A stretch of 64,000 bases of DNA from Saccharina japonica. Its lineage: Eukaryota > Sar > Phaeophyceae > Laminariales > Laminariaceae. Under the pieces are notes generated by a model. The model ran no database searches and had not been told where the DNA came from. It worked only from the letters and a program-made list of their open reading frames with translations. The stretch spans positions 176,454 through 240,453 of the forward strand of contig MEHQ01001493.1 of the NCBI GenBank assembly GCA_008828725.1, written 5' to 3'. This document shows positions 35,488-48,700 of this stretch, one piece after another (within the stretch, counting starts at the first letter, position 1; each line of letters starts with the position of its first letter). Position numbers and translations under genes: made by a program.

Positions 35488-35910
35488 ACAGCCGATTTTC
35501 CTAATTGAGAATTGCCTTTCCGATGATATTGAAAATCGATTTTAGTACTATGTTATTGTTTAAGAGTTGTATTCCGCTCACGATCAAAATTTGACCTAGA
35601 AAATATGTTCCGTAGGTATCAATCCACGAAAAAAGATTTGAAATCGGCCTTGACAGGCTCGAAAAATCAGGAATTTGCATTTATGAGAGAGGTCCCTCGC
35701 CCATTAATACAGCTTTTCTGGGATCCTCAATATCTTGAGACTGCCGATTTCGTTTTTTTTTTTTTTGTCATCGACGGGTGTCACAACTGACAATAGTTTA
35801 CAGTGACAAAAATGACTGTAAGGGAAGTACCTCTCTTACAATTCAAAAACCAATATTTTCGATTTTCATTCTCATCGGAAAGGCAATTCTCAATTAGGAA
35901 AATCGGCTGT
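35488..35910. mobile_element. MITE family 3, long form (423 bp)
   Basis: Same inverted ends as 5048-5294. Absent from the matching site near 38262 in segment B (ggtaacatgagct uninterrupted), so it is an insertion difference between the two copies. Confidence 0.85.
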
Positions 35911-36093
35911 TATGAGCTACTCGTAGATCATGCAGATCATACAGATCATACAGATCATACAGATCATACAGATAATACAGATAATACAGATAATACAGAT
36001 CAAACAGATCATGCAGATCATACAGATCATAAATATATCTTCCCTCTGGAAGATCTAGACCATCAAGCGGGGAACCGACTACGAGCATCTGCC

Positions 36094-36422
36094 CGACGCA
36101 TCCTACGGTATCATAGAGGTGCACCTGCATACAGGCCATGTTTCTGCCTTCTGAGGGTGGTCACTTGGTTATAGTATAGGACCTGTGTTATACCTGGTAC
36201 CTCACCTAAAAACTGTGTTTTTGGAGGAAAACAGAAGTGCTCGTATATACCCGACGAGCAATCAATCCCGTGGGCTTGAGTAAAAAAACGAAGAACAGTG
36301 CACCACAATAATACTGAAATTCCGACGACTATGGGTCAAGGAGCCTTTAACCTTTAATAGGTCATTCAGATAAAGTTTCAGCCAAAAAAAGGTATACCTC
36401 TACCTCTATTGTAGCACGCGTC
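36094..36422. mobile_element. MITE family 4, copy 2
   Basis: Starts gacgcatcctacggtatcat and ends ttgtagcacgcgtc. Shared with segment B (38354-38646). Confidence 0.7.
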
Positions 36423-36779
36423 GCCCCCCGATGTGTGGAAACTTTTGACACGCCCCAAAACACCCGATCTCCTGCAAGATAGCATCTGTGATGACTGTGA
36501 TGATAGCATTTTTGGTAGAAAGGGCACACCGTTTCTAGCTCCCACCCGGCAACATGAGCTAGATCATACAGATCATACAGATCATACAGATCATACAGAT
36601 CAGGAATGCATCTTCCCTCTGAAAAATCTACTGTAGATCATGACGTGGGGATCGGGGGTGATCTATCGGATGTGCGGAAATGTTTGACGCGCCCAAAAAC
36701 ACCGGTCTCCTGCGATAGCATCTATGATAGCATCTGCGATATACAGTGTATTGACAGTAACACCTAGGTATACACCGAC

Positions 36780-36956
36780 ACTTATAGTAAACAATGAGGC
36801 ATGCTTTCTTGGTTAATAAGGCACGCCTTATCGGATATTCAGGCATGCTTTTTGGGATAATAAGGCATGCCTTATTGGATATGAAGGCATGCCTTATTGG
36901 GTAATAAGGCATGTCTCCTAGGATATGAAGGCATGCCTTATTGGATATGAAGGCAT
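36780..36956. repeat. aaggcatgcctt palindromic satellite
   Basis: A 12-bp palindrome alternating with attggatatg or attgggtaat. The last 70 bp match the start of the segment after the N at 41270 (41271-41350). Confidence 0.85.
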
Positions 36957-37044
36957 NCCTTTTTTTCGACGATACCTTTTTCTCCTTCCACCCTGTCCTA
37001 TCGCCTTCTAGGATTTACAACACCCGAGTGCTGATTGGTTGGAG

Positions 37045-37291
37045 GACGCATGCTACGATAGAGGTGCACCTTGTTTTTTCTGAGCTCCTCACTTAAGGAG
37101 CGTCATACCTCACCGAAAAAAATGATTTTGGAGGAAAATGAAAGTGCTGCCGGATGAGAAATATCATGACGGAAGTATTTCTGAAACATATTTCGTCACA
37201 AAAATGAAAGTCCGACGAATTTGGGTTAGGGAGCCCGATCGTTCAGAAAACGATTCAGCCAAAAAGTGCTACCTCTACCGTAGCACGCGTC
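37045..37291. mobile_element. MITE family 4, copy 3 (absent from segment A)
   Basis: Inserted in ctgattggttgg...gagcgttcattt. The corresponding site at 34533 lacks it. Confidence 0.8.
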
Positions 37292-38353
37292 GGAGCGTTC
37301 ATTTGATTGCAGCATTGGATGAACGTGCGACGGCCAGACAAACCGGCCGACACGTTCGGAGTTTCCGCCACAGAAGACTCCAGTAAACTCCTGACTGGTG
37401 CTACGGTAGGGGGGGGTAGCCTGATTTTTACTACCACGTTTACTCCACTCGGGCGATTGGCTCTTGTATCTCACTCAAAACTGGACGCAGGAATATATTG
37501 TTGTCGCAGAGTAGCTAGCATACCATAGGGTGGTGCATATCTCGAAAGCGTAAAGCGTTAAGACTTAAAAAAACCGCGAATAAATATGGTGGTCACTGGG
37601 TGGAGTGGCTCCCATCCGCTGAAAATAATGGACTTAAAGGCGACCCCCCTACCGTAGCATCAGTCTCCTGCAAATAGCATATTTGGTATTTGGTAGAAAG
37701 AGGACACTGCTTGCAGCTCCCACTATATGTATACTAATATAGCACGCGCCCCGTTCCCCCTCCTTTTTTTTGCCTAAATCGAGTGGCGCACCACCCTGCA
37801 TGTATCTTCTCGAGATATCCACGATGAAAATGCTTTCTTCGCTAAGGCTGTGCCCTCTCCTCGGCGGTGATGCTCGCTGCCCTGAACGGTGCAGTATGCA
37901 GTAGTGATTCACCCCACTTTGGAGTTGCACTTTTTTCTTTCTGGGGCGTTTCTTTCTGACCGGTTGGGCTACTCCAAGTTTGAGCAACTACTGGATAGTA
38001 CGAGTATGATACTTTCACTGGTATTATACGAATGATTGGTTTTAGGACTACTGAGGTAGATAGCGCATAGAAAGGATGGTCGGATTGCGCGAACCAACGT
38101 CTTCGAAAGTTCATATTTTCGGGGTGAGATAGTCGAGCTCCTCGTTCGTGTGAGGAGCTCAGGAAATAATAAGCCACCACCCCTGTAAGGCACCAGCCCT
38201 GCTGTGGCATTGCTCTAAGTGCGGTATAGGTACCCAGGCGCAAAAGGACCCCCCCCGGTAACATGAGCTATAGACCGTACAGATCATGCAGATCAGGAAT
38301 ACATCTGCGCTCTGAAAGACCTAGATCGTCAAGTGGGAACCGACTATCTGCCC

Positions 38354-38646
38354 GACGCATGGTACGGTAAAGATGCACCATGTTTTTGCCTTCTGAGGGT
38401 GGTCACTTAAGGAGCTCTATACGCGTACCTCACCCGAAAACCGTTTTCGGAGAAAAACAAAAGTGTTACATTCCCGATGAGCAATCAATCCCGGGGCCTA
38501 AGTATAAAAACGAAAACAAATTGCAACACAAAAATGAGCGGATTCCGGCGATTTTGGGTTAAGGAGCCTTTAACCTTTAATAGGTCATTCAGAAAACATT
38601 TCAGCCAAAAAAAGGTATACCCTACACCTCTATCGTAGCACGCGTC
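38354..38646. mobile_element. MITE family 4, copy 4
   Basis: Counterpart of 36094-36422. Confidence 0.7.
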
Positions 38647-39764
38647 GCCCCCCGATGTGTGGAAACTTTTGACACGCCCAAAAACACCCGATCTCCTGAG
38701 ACAGCATCTGTGAGGATAGCATTTTTGGTGGAAAGAGTACACCGTTTCTAGCTCCCGCCCGGCAACATGAGCTAGATCACACAGATCATGCAGATCAGGA
38801 GTATTTATCTTCCCTTTGAAAAATATACTGTAGATCATGATGCGGGGATCGGGGGTAGTCTTATCCGATGTGTGGAAATGTTTGACGCGCCCAAAACACG
38901 GGTCTCCTGCGATAGCATCTGTGATAGCATCTGCGATACACAGTAATACCAGGTATGAACTATTAATACCAGTATTTCCTAGTCGTGGCAAAGTTACGTG
39001 CAAACCCCCCGTTTATTTTTCACAGATAGACACACGCTCCCTGAATTCTGCAGCCTCAGGCATAGTTCTCCTCATACAGGATGTACATCCTGCATGCAAT
39101 TATCACACACCCAGCTTGCAAAGACGAGTTTCGACGAAATCCTCGATCTCACAGCTGTTGTTTTTAATTTTCATAAATATCGCATATTGATGTAGGTTTA
39201 GACACATGCTACCTTAAGTAGGGGCGCACCTACCGTACTGCAGTAGGCACCTACTGTGCTACAATATGCACCTACTGTTGTACTACAGCAGTACTAGTAG
39301 TTTTTATGAGGCTCCTCGCTCGAGGTGCTCTATACTATTAGTAAGTAAAACAAATGAATTCAATAAAAATTGAAAGGACAAACTATTATTAATAGTAATG
39401 CTCTATACTAGTAGTAAGTGAAATAAATGGCTTTAATAAAAATTGAAAGGACAAATTTGATGACCGGTCCCATCGCCTATATAAAAATACGAAGAAAGTT
39501 ATTTGCAAATAACAAGGCATGTCTTACTGGGTAATAAAGCATGCCTCATTGGATATTAAAGTATGGCTGATTGGGTTGTTCCTCATTTGTGGATATTAAA
39601 TTAAGGCATGCCTTAATAAGGCCAGAAAAAAGAAAAGAAAAAAAGGTGCTTCCCCCTGGTGTAGCACGCCTAGCTAGGCAGAAGGAGCAGGAAGACCACA
39701 CCGCGCGCTGGAGGGTTCCACGAGTCCAATTCGGCCGTGCGGGCGTAGTCTTGTCTCGCGCGCG

Positions 39765-39791
39765 CTATCGCACCTTCGTCAGCTTCACCTC
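39765..39791 (-). CDS. FKBP last exon, copy in segment B
   Basis: After a ctgcgcag acceptor: EVKLTKVR and TAG. The identical 27-bp exon lies at 41928-41954. Confidence 0.75.
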   Translation of the reverse strand, partial: EVKLTKVR

Positions 39792-42700
39792 CTGCGCAGC
39801 GACACAAAAAGCGGCGGTAATTTCACAAGCGCGGTAACGCAAAAGCGGCGGTAATTTCACAAGCGCGGTAACGCAAGCGAGGTATTTCCGCAACGCAAGC
39901 GCGGTAAGACAGACAGGCGCGGTAACTTCACAAGCTCGGAAACGCAAAACGTGGCGATTTTATGAGCGCGGTAACGCAAGAACGGTAATTTCACGAGCGT
40001 GCTAACGCAAGCGTGACATTTTTACAAGCGCGGAAAACAAGCGCAGTAACACAAGCGCGGCAACACAAAAGCGGCGGTAACTACACAAGCGCGGTAACGC
40101 AAGCGAGGTAATTTCACAACGCAAGCGCGGTAAGACAGACAGGCGCGGTAACTTCACAAGCTTGGAAACACAAAACGTGGCGATTTTATCAGCGCGGTAA
40201 CACAAGAACGGTAATCTCACGAGCGCGGTAACACAAGCGTGACATTTTCACAAGCGCGGAAAAAACAAGCGCAGTAACACAAGCAAGCGCGGTGACACAA
40301 AAAAACGTGATTTTCACAGCGCGGTAACACACGCACGATTGTTTCATGGGCACGGTGACACAAACGCGGAGGGTGCAAATATGCGTGAGAATGCGTTGAC
40401 TTATGAAACATCCGAAAACATTCTATAGGATTGACCAATGAACGGGGACCCCCGAATAAGTGGCATCCTCAGATCTGCCGCTACGACTACACCGCCGCGG
40501 GAAGGTTATTCAAGTTCGACTCCATGTTCAAATTTAACTAAAACTTCAACTTCAAGTTCAACTAAAAATTAAACTTCAAGTTCATCTAAAAATTAAACTT
40601 AAAAAATCAACTAACGTAAAATTTTCAAGTGCAACCAAACCAAACCTCAAAATCCAAATGCAAATACAAAATCAAGTTCAACTTCAAGTTCAAGTTCAAC
40701 TTCAACTGGAACTAAAACGTCAACTTCAAGAACGACTTCAACAGCAACTCCCAAATTCAACTACAACAAGAGCGCTCACGAAAGAAAGAGGCTCCGTCTT
40801 CCGCGTGTTGATCTGCTGCTTGGGCCCCAGGCCCAGCGGGATCGGTCCCGGCTTCCCGTCCTGGCAGCCCTCCACGTACGCCAGCTGAGGGAGGAGGTGT
40901 GAGGAAGTACGCATAGAGTGGGTGTTGACCCACCGGCGTCATTTTGCAAAAAAGTGCCGCACGTGCAATGGTAACGTTAGGGTAGGTCGTTTGTGTGTGC
41001 ACATCGATATCGAGGGCGCGTTTGAGAGGAAAGAGGAGGGAGGGGGGCAGAAGGAGGGGAGTGATGGATGTGGCACACACCAGGCGATGACCTCGATACG
41101 GCGGTCTTGACATCGTACTATGCAACCATAGGTTTATCTCACGGCCCAGCATGAGGTTCCAACGCCACCGCTGCTGCTTGCTTTCAAAGGCGAAAACCAC
41201 ACCAAATCAAGTAAAAGAAAACACAACAACAATATACAATCCAACCCAACCCAACCCAAGCCATCCCANTGGATATGAAGGCATGCCTTATTGGGTAATA
41301 AGGCATGTCTCCTAGGATATGAAGGCATGCCTTATTGGATATGAAGGCATGCCTTATTGGGTAATATGGCATGCCTCCTAGGATATGAAGGCATGCCTTA
41401 TTGGGTAAAAAGTAGGGCTGGGCACTGGCACAGTATGTACTGGCAGTAGTAATCTACTGGCGGTAGTAATCTACCGATTGACCCGGCCAGTATATTCGCC
41501 AGTAGTTTTTTTCTCAAGCACCCCCAAAAAAACGCCATATTATACTATGGAAACCCACCAAATGCGTTTCGGAAGGAGAGAGAAGAAAGGAGATATAGTA
41601 TACTGCTGCAATCCAGTATCCTGGTTGATTTTGCCGACAGTATTATCGGTACTGACTGTGTCAGCCAGTGCCCAGCCCTAGTAAAAAGGCACGTTTTATT
41701 AGGTATACAGGCATGCCTTATTGGGTAATAAGGCATGCCTTATTAAGCAGTTCCTCAGTTGTGGATATTAAGGCATGCCTTGTTAAGGCAAAAAAAAAAG
41801 AAAAAAAAGTGCTCCCCCCTGGTGTAGCACGCCTAGCTAGGCAGAAAGGGCTGAAATAATCCACCGCGCGCTGGAGGCTTCCACGAGGTCAATTCGGCCG
41901 TGCGGGAGTAGTCTTGTCTCTCGCGCGCTATCGCACCTTCGTCAGCTTCACCTCCTGCGCGGCAACACAAGAAGCGGCAACACGAAAGCGGCGGTAATTT
42001 CACAAACGTGGTAACGCAAGCGAGGTATTTTCGCAACGCAAGCGCGGTAAGACAGACAGGCGCGGTAACTTCACAAGCTCGGAAACACAAAACGCGGCGA
42101 ATTTATGAGCGCGGTAACACAAGAACGGTGATTTTACGAGCGTGGTTAACACAAGCGTGACATTTTCACAAGCGCGGGAAAACAAGCGCGGTTCGTAACA
42201 CAAGCGCGGGAACACAAAAAGACGTGATTTTCACAGCGCGGTAACACACGCACGATTGTTTCATGAGCACGGTGACACAAGCGCGGAGGGTGCAAATATG
42301 CGTGAGAATGCATTGACTTATGAAACATCCGTAAACATCCTATATGATGGACCAATTAACGGGGACCTCCGAATAAGTGGCATCTAAGATCCACCGACAG
42401 CACCGGCGCGGAAAGATATTTCAAGTTCAACTCCAAGTTCAACTTCAACTAAAAATTAAACTTCAAGTTCAGCTATAAATTAAACTTAAAAATTCAGCTT
42501 AGGTAAAATTTCAAGTGCAACCAAACCAAAACTTCAACTTAAAAATTCAACTAAAAATTCCAGTTCAAGTTCAAGTTCAACTTTAACTTCAACTGGAACT
42601 AAAATGTCAACTTCAAGAAGATCTTCAACAGCAACTCCCAAATTCAACTTCAACAAGAGCGCTCACGAAAGAAAGAGGGTCCGTCTTCCGAGTGTTGATC

Positions 42701-45700
42701 TGCTGCTTGGGCCCCAGGCCTAGCGGGATCGGCCCCGGCTTCCCGTCTTGGCAGCCCTCCACGTACGCCAGCTGAGGGAGGAGGTGTGAGGAAGTACGCA
42801 TAGAGTGAGTGTTGACCCACAGGCGTCATTTCCCAAACAAGTGCCGCACGTGCAAGGGTAACGTTAGGGTAGGCCGTTTGTGTGTGCACATCGACATCGA
42901 GGGCGCGTTTGAGAGAGAAGAGGAGGGGTGGGGCAGAAGGAGGGAGGTCATTAATGTTGCACACACCAGGCGCTGACCTCGATACGGCGGTTTCGATATC
43001 GTACTATGCAACCATAGGTCTATCTCACGGCCCAGCATGAGCTTCCAACGGCACCGCTGCTGCTTCCTTTCGAATGCGAAAACCACACCAAAATCAAGTA
43101 CAAAAAAAGAACACAACAACAACAACAACAACAACAACAATAAACAATCCAACCCAACCCATCCCATCTCAACCCAACTCAACCCAACCCAACCCATCCC
43201 ATCCCAATCCAACCCAGAGCCATCCCTTATCTTCATCCTCAATCCTATTCTCTCAACTATATCTCCATATTCCAACGTCTAATCCAGTTCACCCATACTC
43301 CTATACCACTTTCTCTCATTTATATTCTCCATATTATGTCCTATTCTCTCATAACCCAATGTCTGCCAATTCCTACATAATTAATTCTTTTATTTCCCTA
43401 TATTTGTTTCCCATATCTCTAATCGTCTACCCTACCCCCAACCTAATCCTCATATCTCACCAACCCAACGCCAATTTCCAATTGCCTCAATCCCATTCCC
43501 ACGGAATCGCCGATACGCCATTATCCCGATCAACCTACTAAACCGACATACCGAACTCATTCCTGATTATCTTATCCCCGCGAATATGTTGCATCAAATC
43601 ACCTGAGGCGGTACGACGATGCGCCGTGTTCCCCCGGTCTTCATGCCCCTGATTCCCTCGTCCAAACCTTTGATCACTCTCTTCTCATCGCCGACCTGAA
43701 TATAAAAGGGGGAAGCGAGCAGGGCAGGAGGTCCGTTCCCTCGATCATATACTCGTTTTATGAGCCATGCCATGTTAGGATAAGAGGAGACAACCTTCGA
43801 CCTCCACAGCTCAGACAGATCATATATATCATACAGATCATTCCCACTTCATGGTCTAGCTCTTTCAGGGCAGATTGGTTCCTGTGATCTGTATGATCTG
43901 TATGATCTGTATGATCTGTGCGATCTCGTAACTCATGTTGCCGCGTGGGAGCCGTATACTTTGCATGACCTAGGACACGTTTTTTGGGTTGGACCTGTAC
44001 TGTACAGATCCTGCATAACCTCTCATAACGGCAGGCTGGGATCTACAGTAGATGATTTAGATTATCTATTTGTAAATGATACAAGGGCTCCGCTCCGCGG
44101 GCGGCTGACGCCGCCCGTTACGCTCGCGCAAGGACAGGGGCAGAAGAGGCCCATGTAGTAGACTATAGTGCAAGCACCGACTTGAAAATGCCAAGAGGTT
44201 CATGGTGCAGCGAAGAAACGGTGGACTTGACATGCATGCAAAACATGCTCGAGATGCACATTAGCTCTACGCTCCAGGAGGACACCACAGAAAAAAGGCT
44301 GTATGTTCGAAATAAAAAGCACAGCAACACGGCTCACAGCACGGAGTTGTGCTGCCTGCTGTGGGTATTTTACGATCGTTCAACGATCACTTTTTTACGA
44401 TCGTTTAACGATCACATTATATGATCGTTCAACGATCACATTTTACGATCGTTCAACGATCACATTTTACGATCGTTTAACGATCACATTTTATGATCGT
44501 TCAACGATCACTTTTACGATCGTTGAACGATCACATTTTGCGATCGTTGAACGATCACATTTGCGATCGTTCAGCGATCCTTTTTGACGATCGTTGAACG
44601 ATCACTTTTTGCATTTTTGCGATCGTTGAACGATCACATTTTGCGATCGTTGAACGATCCCATTTTAATATCGTTTAACGATCACACTTTATGATCGTTC
44701 AACGATCACATTTTACGATCGTTCAACGATCACATTTTATGATCGTTGAACGATCACATTTTGCATTTTTGCGATCGTTGAACGATCACATTTTACGATC
44801 GTTGAACGATCCTTTTTTAATATCGTTTAACGATCACATTTTATGATCGTTCAACGATCACTTTTACGATCGTTCAACGATCACATTTTACGATCGTTCA
44901 ACGATCACTTTTACGATCGTTGAACGATCACATTTTGCGATCGTTGAACAATCACATTTTACGATCGTTCAACGATCCTTTTTGACGATCGTTCAACGAT
45001 CACATTTTACGATCGTTCAACGATCACTTTTGCGATCGTTCAACGATCACATTTTGCGATCGTTGAACAATAATCACATTTTACGATCGTTCAACGATCC
45101 CATTTTATGATCGTTCAACGATCACATCACCCTAATCACATTTTACGATCGTTCAACGATCCCATTTTATGATCGTTCAACGATCACATTTTACGATCGT
45201 TGAACGATCACATTTGCGATGGTTGAACGATCATTGAACGATCACTTTTTGCATTTTTGCAATCGGTGAACGATCACATTTTGCGATCGTTGAACGATCC
45301 TTTTTTAACATCGTTTGACGATCACATTTTATGATCGTTCAACGATCACTTGTACGATCGTTGAACGATCACATTTTGCGATCGTTGAACAATCCTTTTT
45401 GACGATCACTTTTTTCATTTTTGCGATCGTTCAACGATCACATTTTATGATCGTTCAACGATCACTTTTACGATCGTTCAACGACCACTTTTACGATCGT
45501 TCAACGATAACATCGTTTAACGATCACATTTTATGATTGTTCAACGATCACTTTTACGATCGTTGAACGATCACATTTTGCGATCGTTGAACAATCATAT
45601 TTTACGATCGTTCAACGATCCCATTTTATGATCGTTCAACGATCACATTTTACGATTGTTGAACGATCACATTTGCGATGGTTGAACGATCCTTTTTGAC

Positions 45701-48700
45701 GATCATTGAACGATCACTTTTTGCATTTTTGCAATCGGTGAACGATCACATTTTGCGATCGTTGAACGATCCTTTTTTAATATCGTTTAACGACCACATT
45801 TTATGATCGTTGAACGATCACTTTTACGATCGTTGAACGATCACATTTTGCGATCGTTGACGATCACATCGTTTAACGATAACATTTTATGATCGTTGAA
45901 CATCACTTTTACGATCGTTGAACGATCACATTTTGCGATCGTTCAACGATCACATTTTACGATCGTTAAACGATCACATTTTGCGATAGTTGAACGATCA
46001 CATTTTACGATCGTTGAAAGATCATTTTTACGATCGTTGAACGATCACTTTTTTCGATCGTTGAACGATCACATTTTCTGATCGTATCACATTTGGGTGT
46101 GATTTGAGCCGTTTTCGCAATTATGTGTGGTATTAATAGTACAACAACAGAAGTACTCGTACTCGAACAAAACGGCAGGAGCAAAAAACAAAAACGAAAC
46201 AAAAAAAGGTCGGGAAAAATTGAAAATCAAGTCAACACGAAAATTTGATTTAAGAAAAAAGTCCCGTCGGGCCGTCGGGTCTGTGATCTGTGATGATTGC
46301 GCCGCTCCAAAAACAAATTGGAACGTTTGTCACGTTCTGTCAGCCTCGACGCCCCCCGCCCCCCCCCGCGATCACCTCGCCATCGGCTCTCAACGATCAC
46401 TTTTGCAACGATCCCATTTTATGATCGTTCAACGATCACATCACCCTAATCACATTTTACGATCGTTCAACGATCCCATTTTATGATCGTTCAACGATCA
46501 CATTTTACGATCGTTCAACGATCCCATTTTATGATCGTTCAACGATCACATTTTACGATCGTTGAACGATCACATTTGCGATGGTTGAACGATCATTGAA
46601 CGATCACTTTTTGCATTTTTGCAATCGGTGAACGATCACATTTTGCGATCGTTGAACGATCCTTTTTTAACATCGTTTAACGATCACATTTTATGATCGT
46701 TCAACGATCACTTTTACGATCGTTGAACGATCACATTTTGCGATCGTTGACGATCACATCGTTCAACGATCCCATTTTGTGATCCTTGAACGATCACATT
46801 TTGCGATCGTTGAACGATCACATTTTACGATCGTTGAACGAGCACATTTTGCGATCGTTGAACGATCCTTTTTGACGTCAACGGTCATTTTTGGCGATCG
46901 TTGAACGATCACTTTTTGCATTTTTGCGATCGCTGAACGATCACATTTTACGATTGTTGAAAGATCAACTTTTACGATCGTTGAACGATCACTTTTTTCG
47001 ATCGTTGAACGATCACATTTTCTGATCGTATCACATTTGGGTGTGATTTGAGCCGTTTTCGTGATTATGTGTGGTAGTACAACAATAGAAGTACTCGTAC
47101 TCGAACAAAACGGCAGGAGTAAAAAACAAAAACGAAACAAAAAAAGGTCGGGAAAAATTGAAAATCAAGTCAACACGAAAATTTGATTAAAAAAAAAAGT
47201 CCCGTCCGGCCGTCGGGTCTGTGATCTGTGATGATTGCGCCGCTCCAAAAACAAATTGGAACGTTTGTCACGTTCTGTCAGCCTCGACGCTCCCCGCCCC
47301 CCCCCGTGATCACCTCGCCATCGGTTCGGTCCGGGTCGAGCTCTACTGCCTGTCTGCCCCAGTGAGCCCCGTGGCCCGCCTCACGTGAAGCCCGGTGCTC
47401 ACCGTGGCCCTCGTTCGCCTGCTCGACAATGATGGTGTTCAAACCGTGTGGCTGTCTATCTATAAATAATATTTGTTCGAGAAATAAGCACCACTTGAAT
47501 GCTCTTTTACAGAATGAAACGAACCTTACAATTTCGGACACAATGGATTGTTCGCAGCAGCAGCAAGCAAGGCAGACAAAACCCCTTCATGCTTCCCTTG
47601 TGTCTGGGTGGACACGCCACGCTTAGCCACGAAAAAGGTGACCGCGCTCCTTCTGACCCCCCCTCTACTGGCCAGCGCCCTCCCATACCCGCGACGGCGC
47701 CGGGCTCGCCCGCGCTGCGGTGCTCACTGTGCACGCACGAACGAACCCAAAACCAAAAAAGGAAAAAAAACTCTCGCCAACAAAAACAGTGTAGGAAACA
47801 AAGGCAGAAAGGAAGCTCGGCAAGTAATGGAAGGAGGCGGTGTCGAAGTGGGAGCTCTGAGAGGTCAGGGATGGGTAATCCGTGAAAGGGATATTAGTAT
47901 GTCTATATCTGAAGATGATCTAGATGATATATCTGTAGATGGTCTATATGTAGATGATCTATCTGTAGATGATATATGGTTTGCATTACCTAGGACACGC
48001 TCCTGGATTGGACCTGTAGTGTACAGATCCTTCACAACCTCTCATAACGGCAGGCTGGGATCTAGATGATATACATCATCTATTTGTAGATGATCTAGAT
48101 GATCTATCTGTAGATGGTCTATATGTAGATGATCTATCTGTAGATAATATCGCATATGGTTTGCATTACCTAGGACACGCTCCTGGGTTGGATTTGTAGT
48201 GTACAGATCCTTCACAACCTCTCATACCGGCAGGCGTGGGATCTAGATGATGTACATCATCTATTTGTAGATTATCTAGATGATTTGTCTGCAGGTCATA
48301 TATCTGTAGATCAGCAATCTGTAGATTATCTGTATGATCTGTAGATGATCTATCTGTGGATGATCTACCTGTATATCATATATATGTAGATGATCTACCC
48401 GTATACGATATATCTGTAGATGATCTGTATGATCTGTAGATGATCTATCTTCCCGAGGTGTGAAAGGTTCCTGACTAACACACTCGTCCACTGAGAAACT
48501 TCCCCATACGTTTGAAATTCCAATGTGTCCTTAGATTTCGGGTCTCGAATTACAAAGAGCGTTTGTATAGCACTATGTGCTCCAAGCGTTCCTTACATCC
48601 GCGACAGGTTGTAGTTAAGTTATGTTAGATGGCCGCTTGACTTAAAAATCGCAAAATAGTCACTTCGCTCGCAGCAAACGTATGATAGGTACGCGCGCCC

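Larger units (their letters stand above)
34446..36956. repeat. Segment A of a large duplicated region (allelic candidate of 36958-38945)
   Basis: Starts at ttttcgacgatacctttttc and runs through ggacggccagacagaccgg, tcgagatatccaccatgaaa, the MITE at 35488, repeat D and the aaggcatgcctt satellite, ending at an N (36957). It matches 36959-38945 apart from element insertions. Confidence 0.85.
36958..41269. other. Segment B: probable alternative haplotype inserted between overlapping contigs
   Basis: Bounded by single Ns (36957, 41270). Its first half matches 34446-36755 and its second half (39525-41269) matches 41697-43150, while the sequences just outside the two Ns overlap each other. It holds a second copy of FKBP exons 6 and 7. 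Confidence 0.75.

Noticed and set aside
44366-46095. CRISPR-like regular array
   Set aside because: Spacers are not unique, repeats are short palindromes, and the setting is a eukaryotic intron.
47278-47541. Minus-strand open frame with HGLNTIIVEQANEGHGEH
   Set aside because: No recognised family, and it breaks the perfect phase match between FKBP exons 4 and 5.
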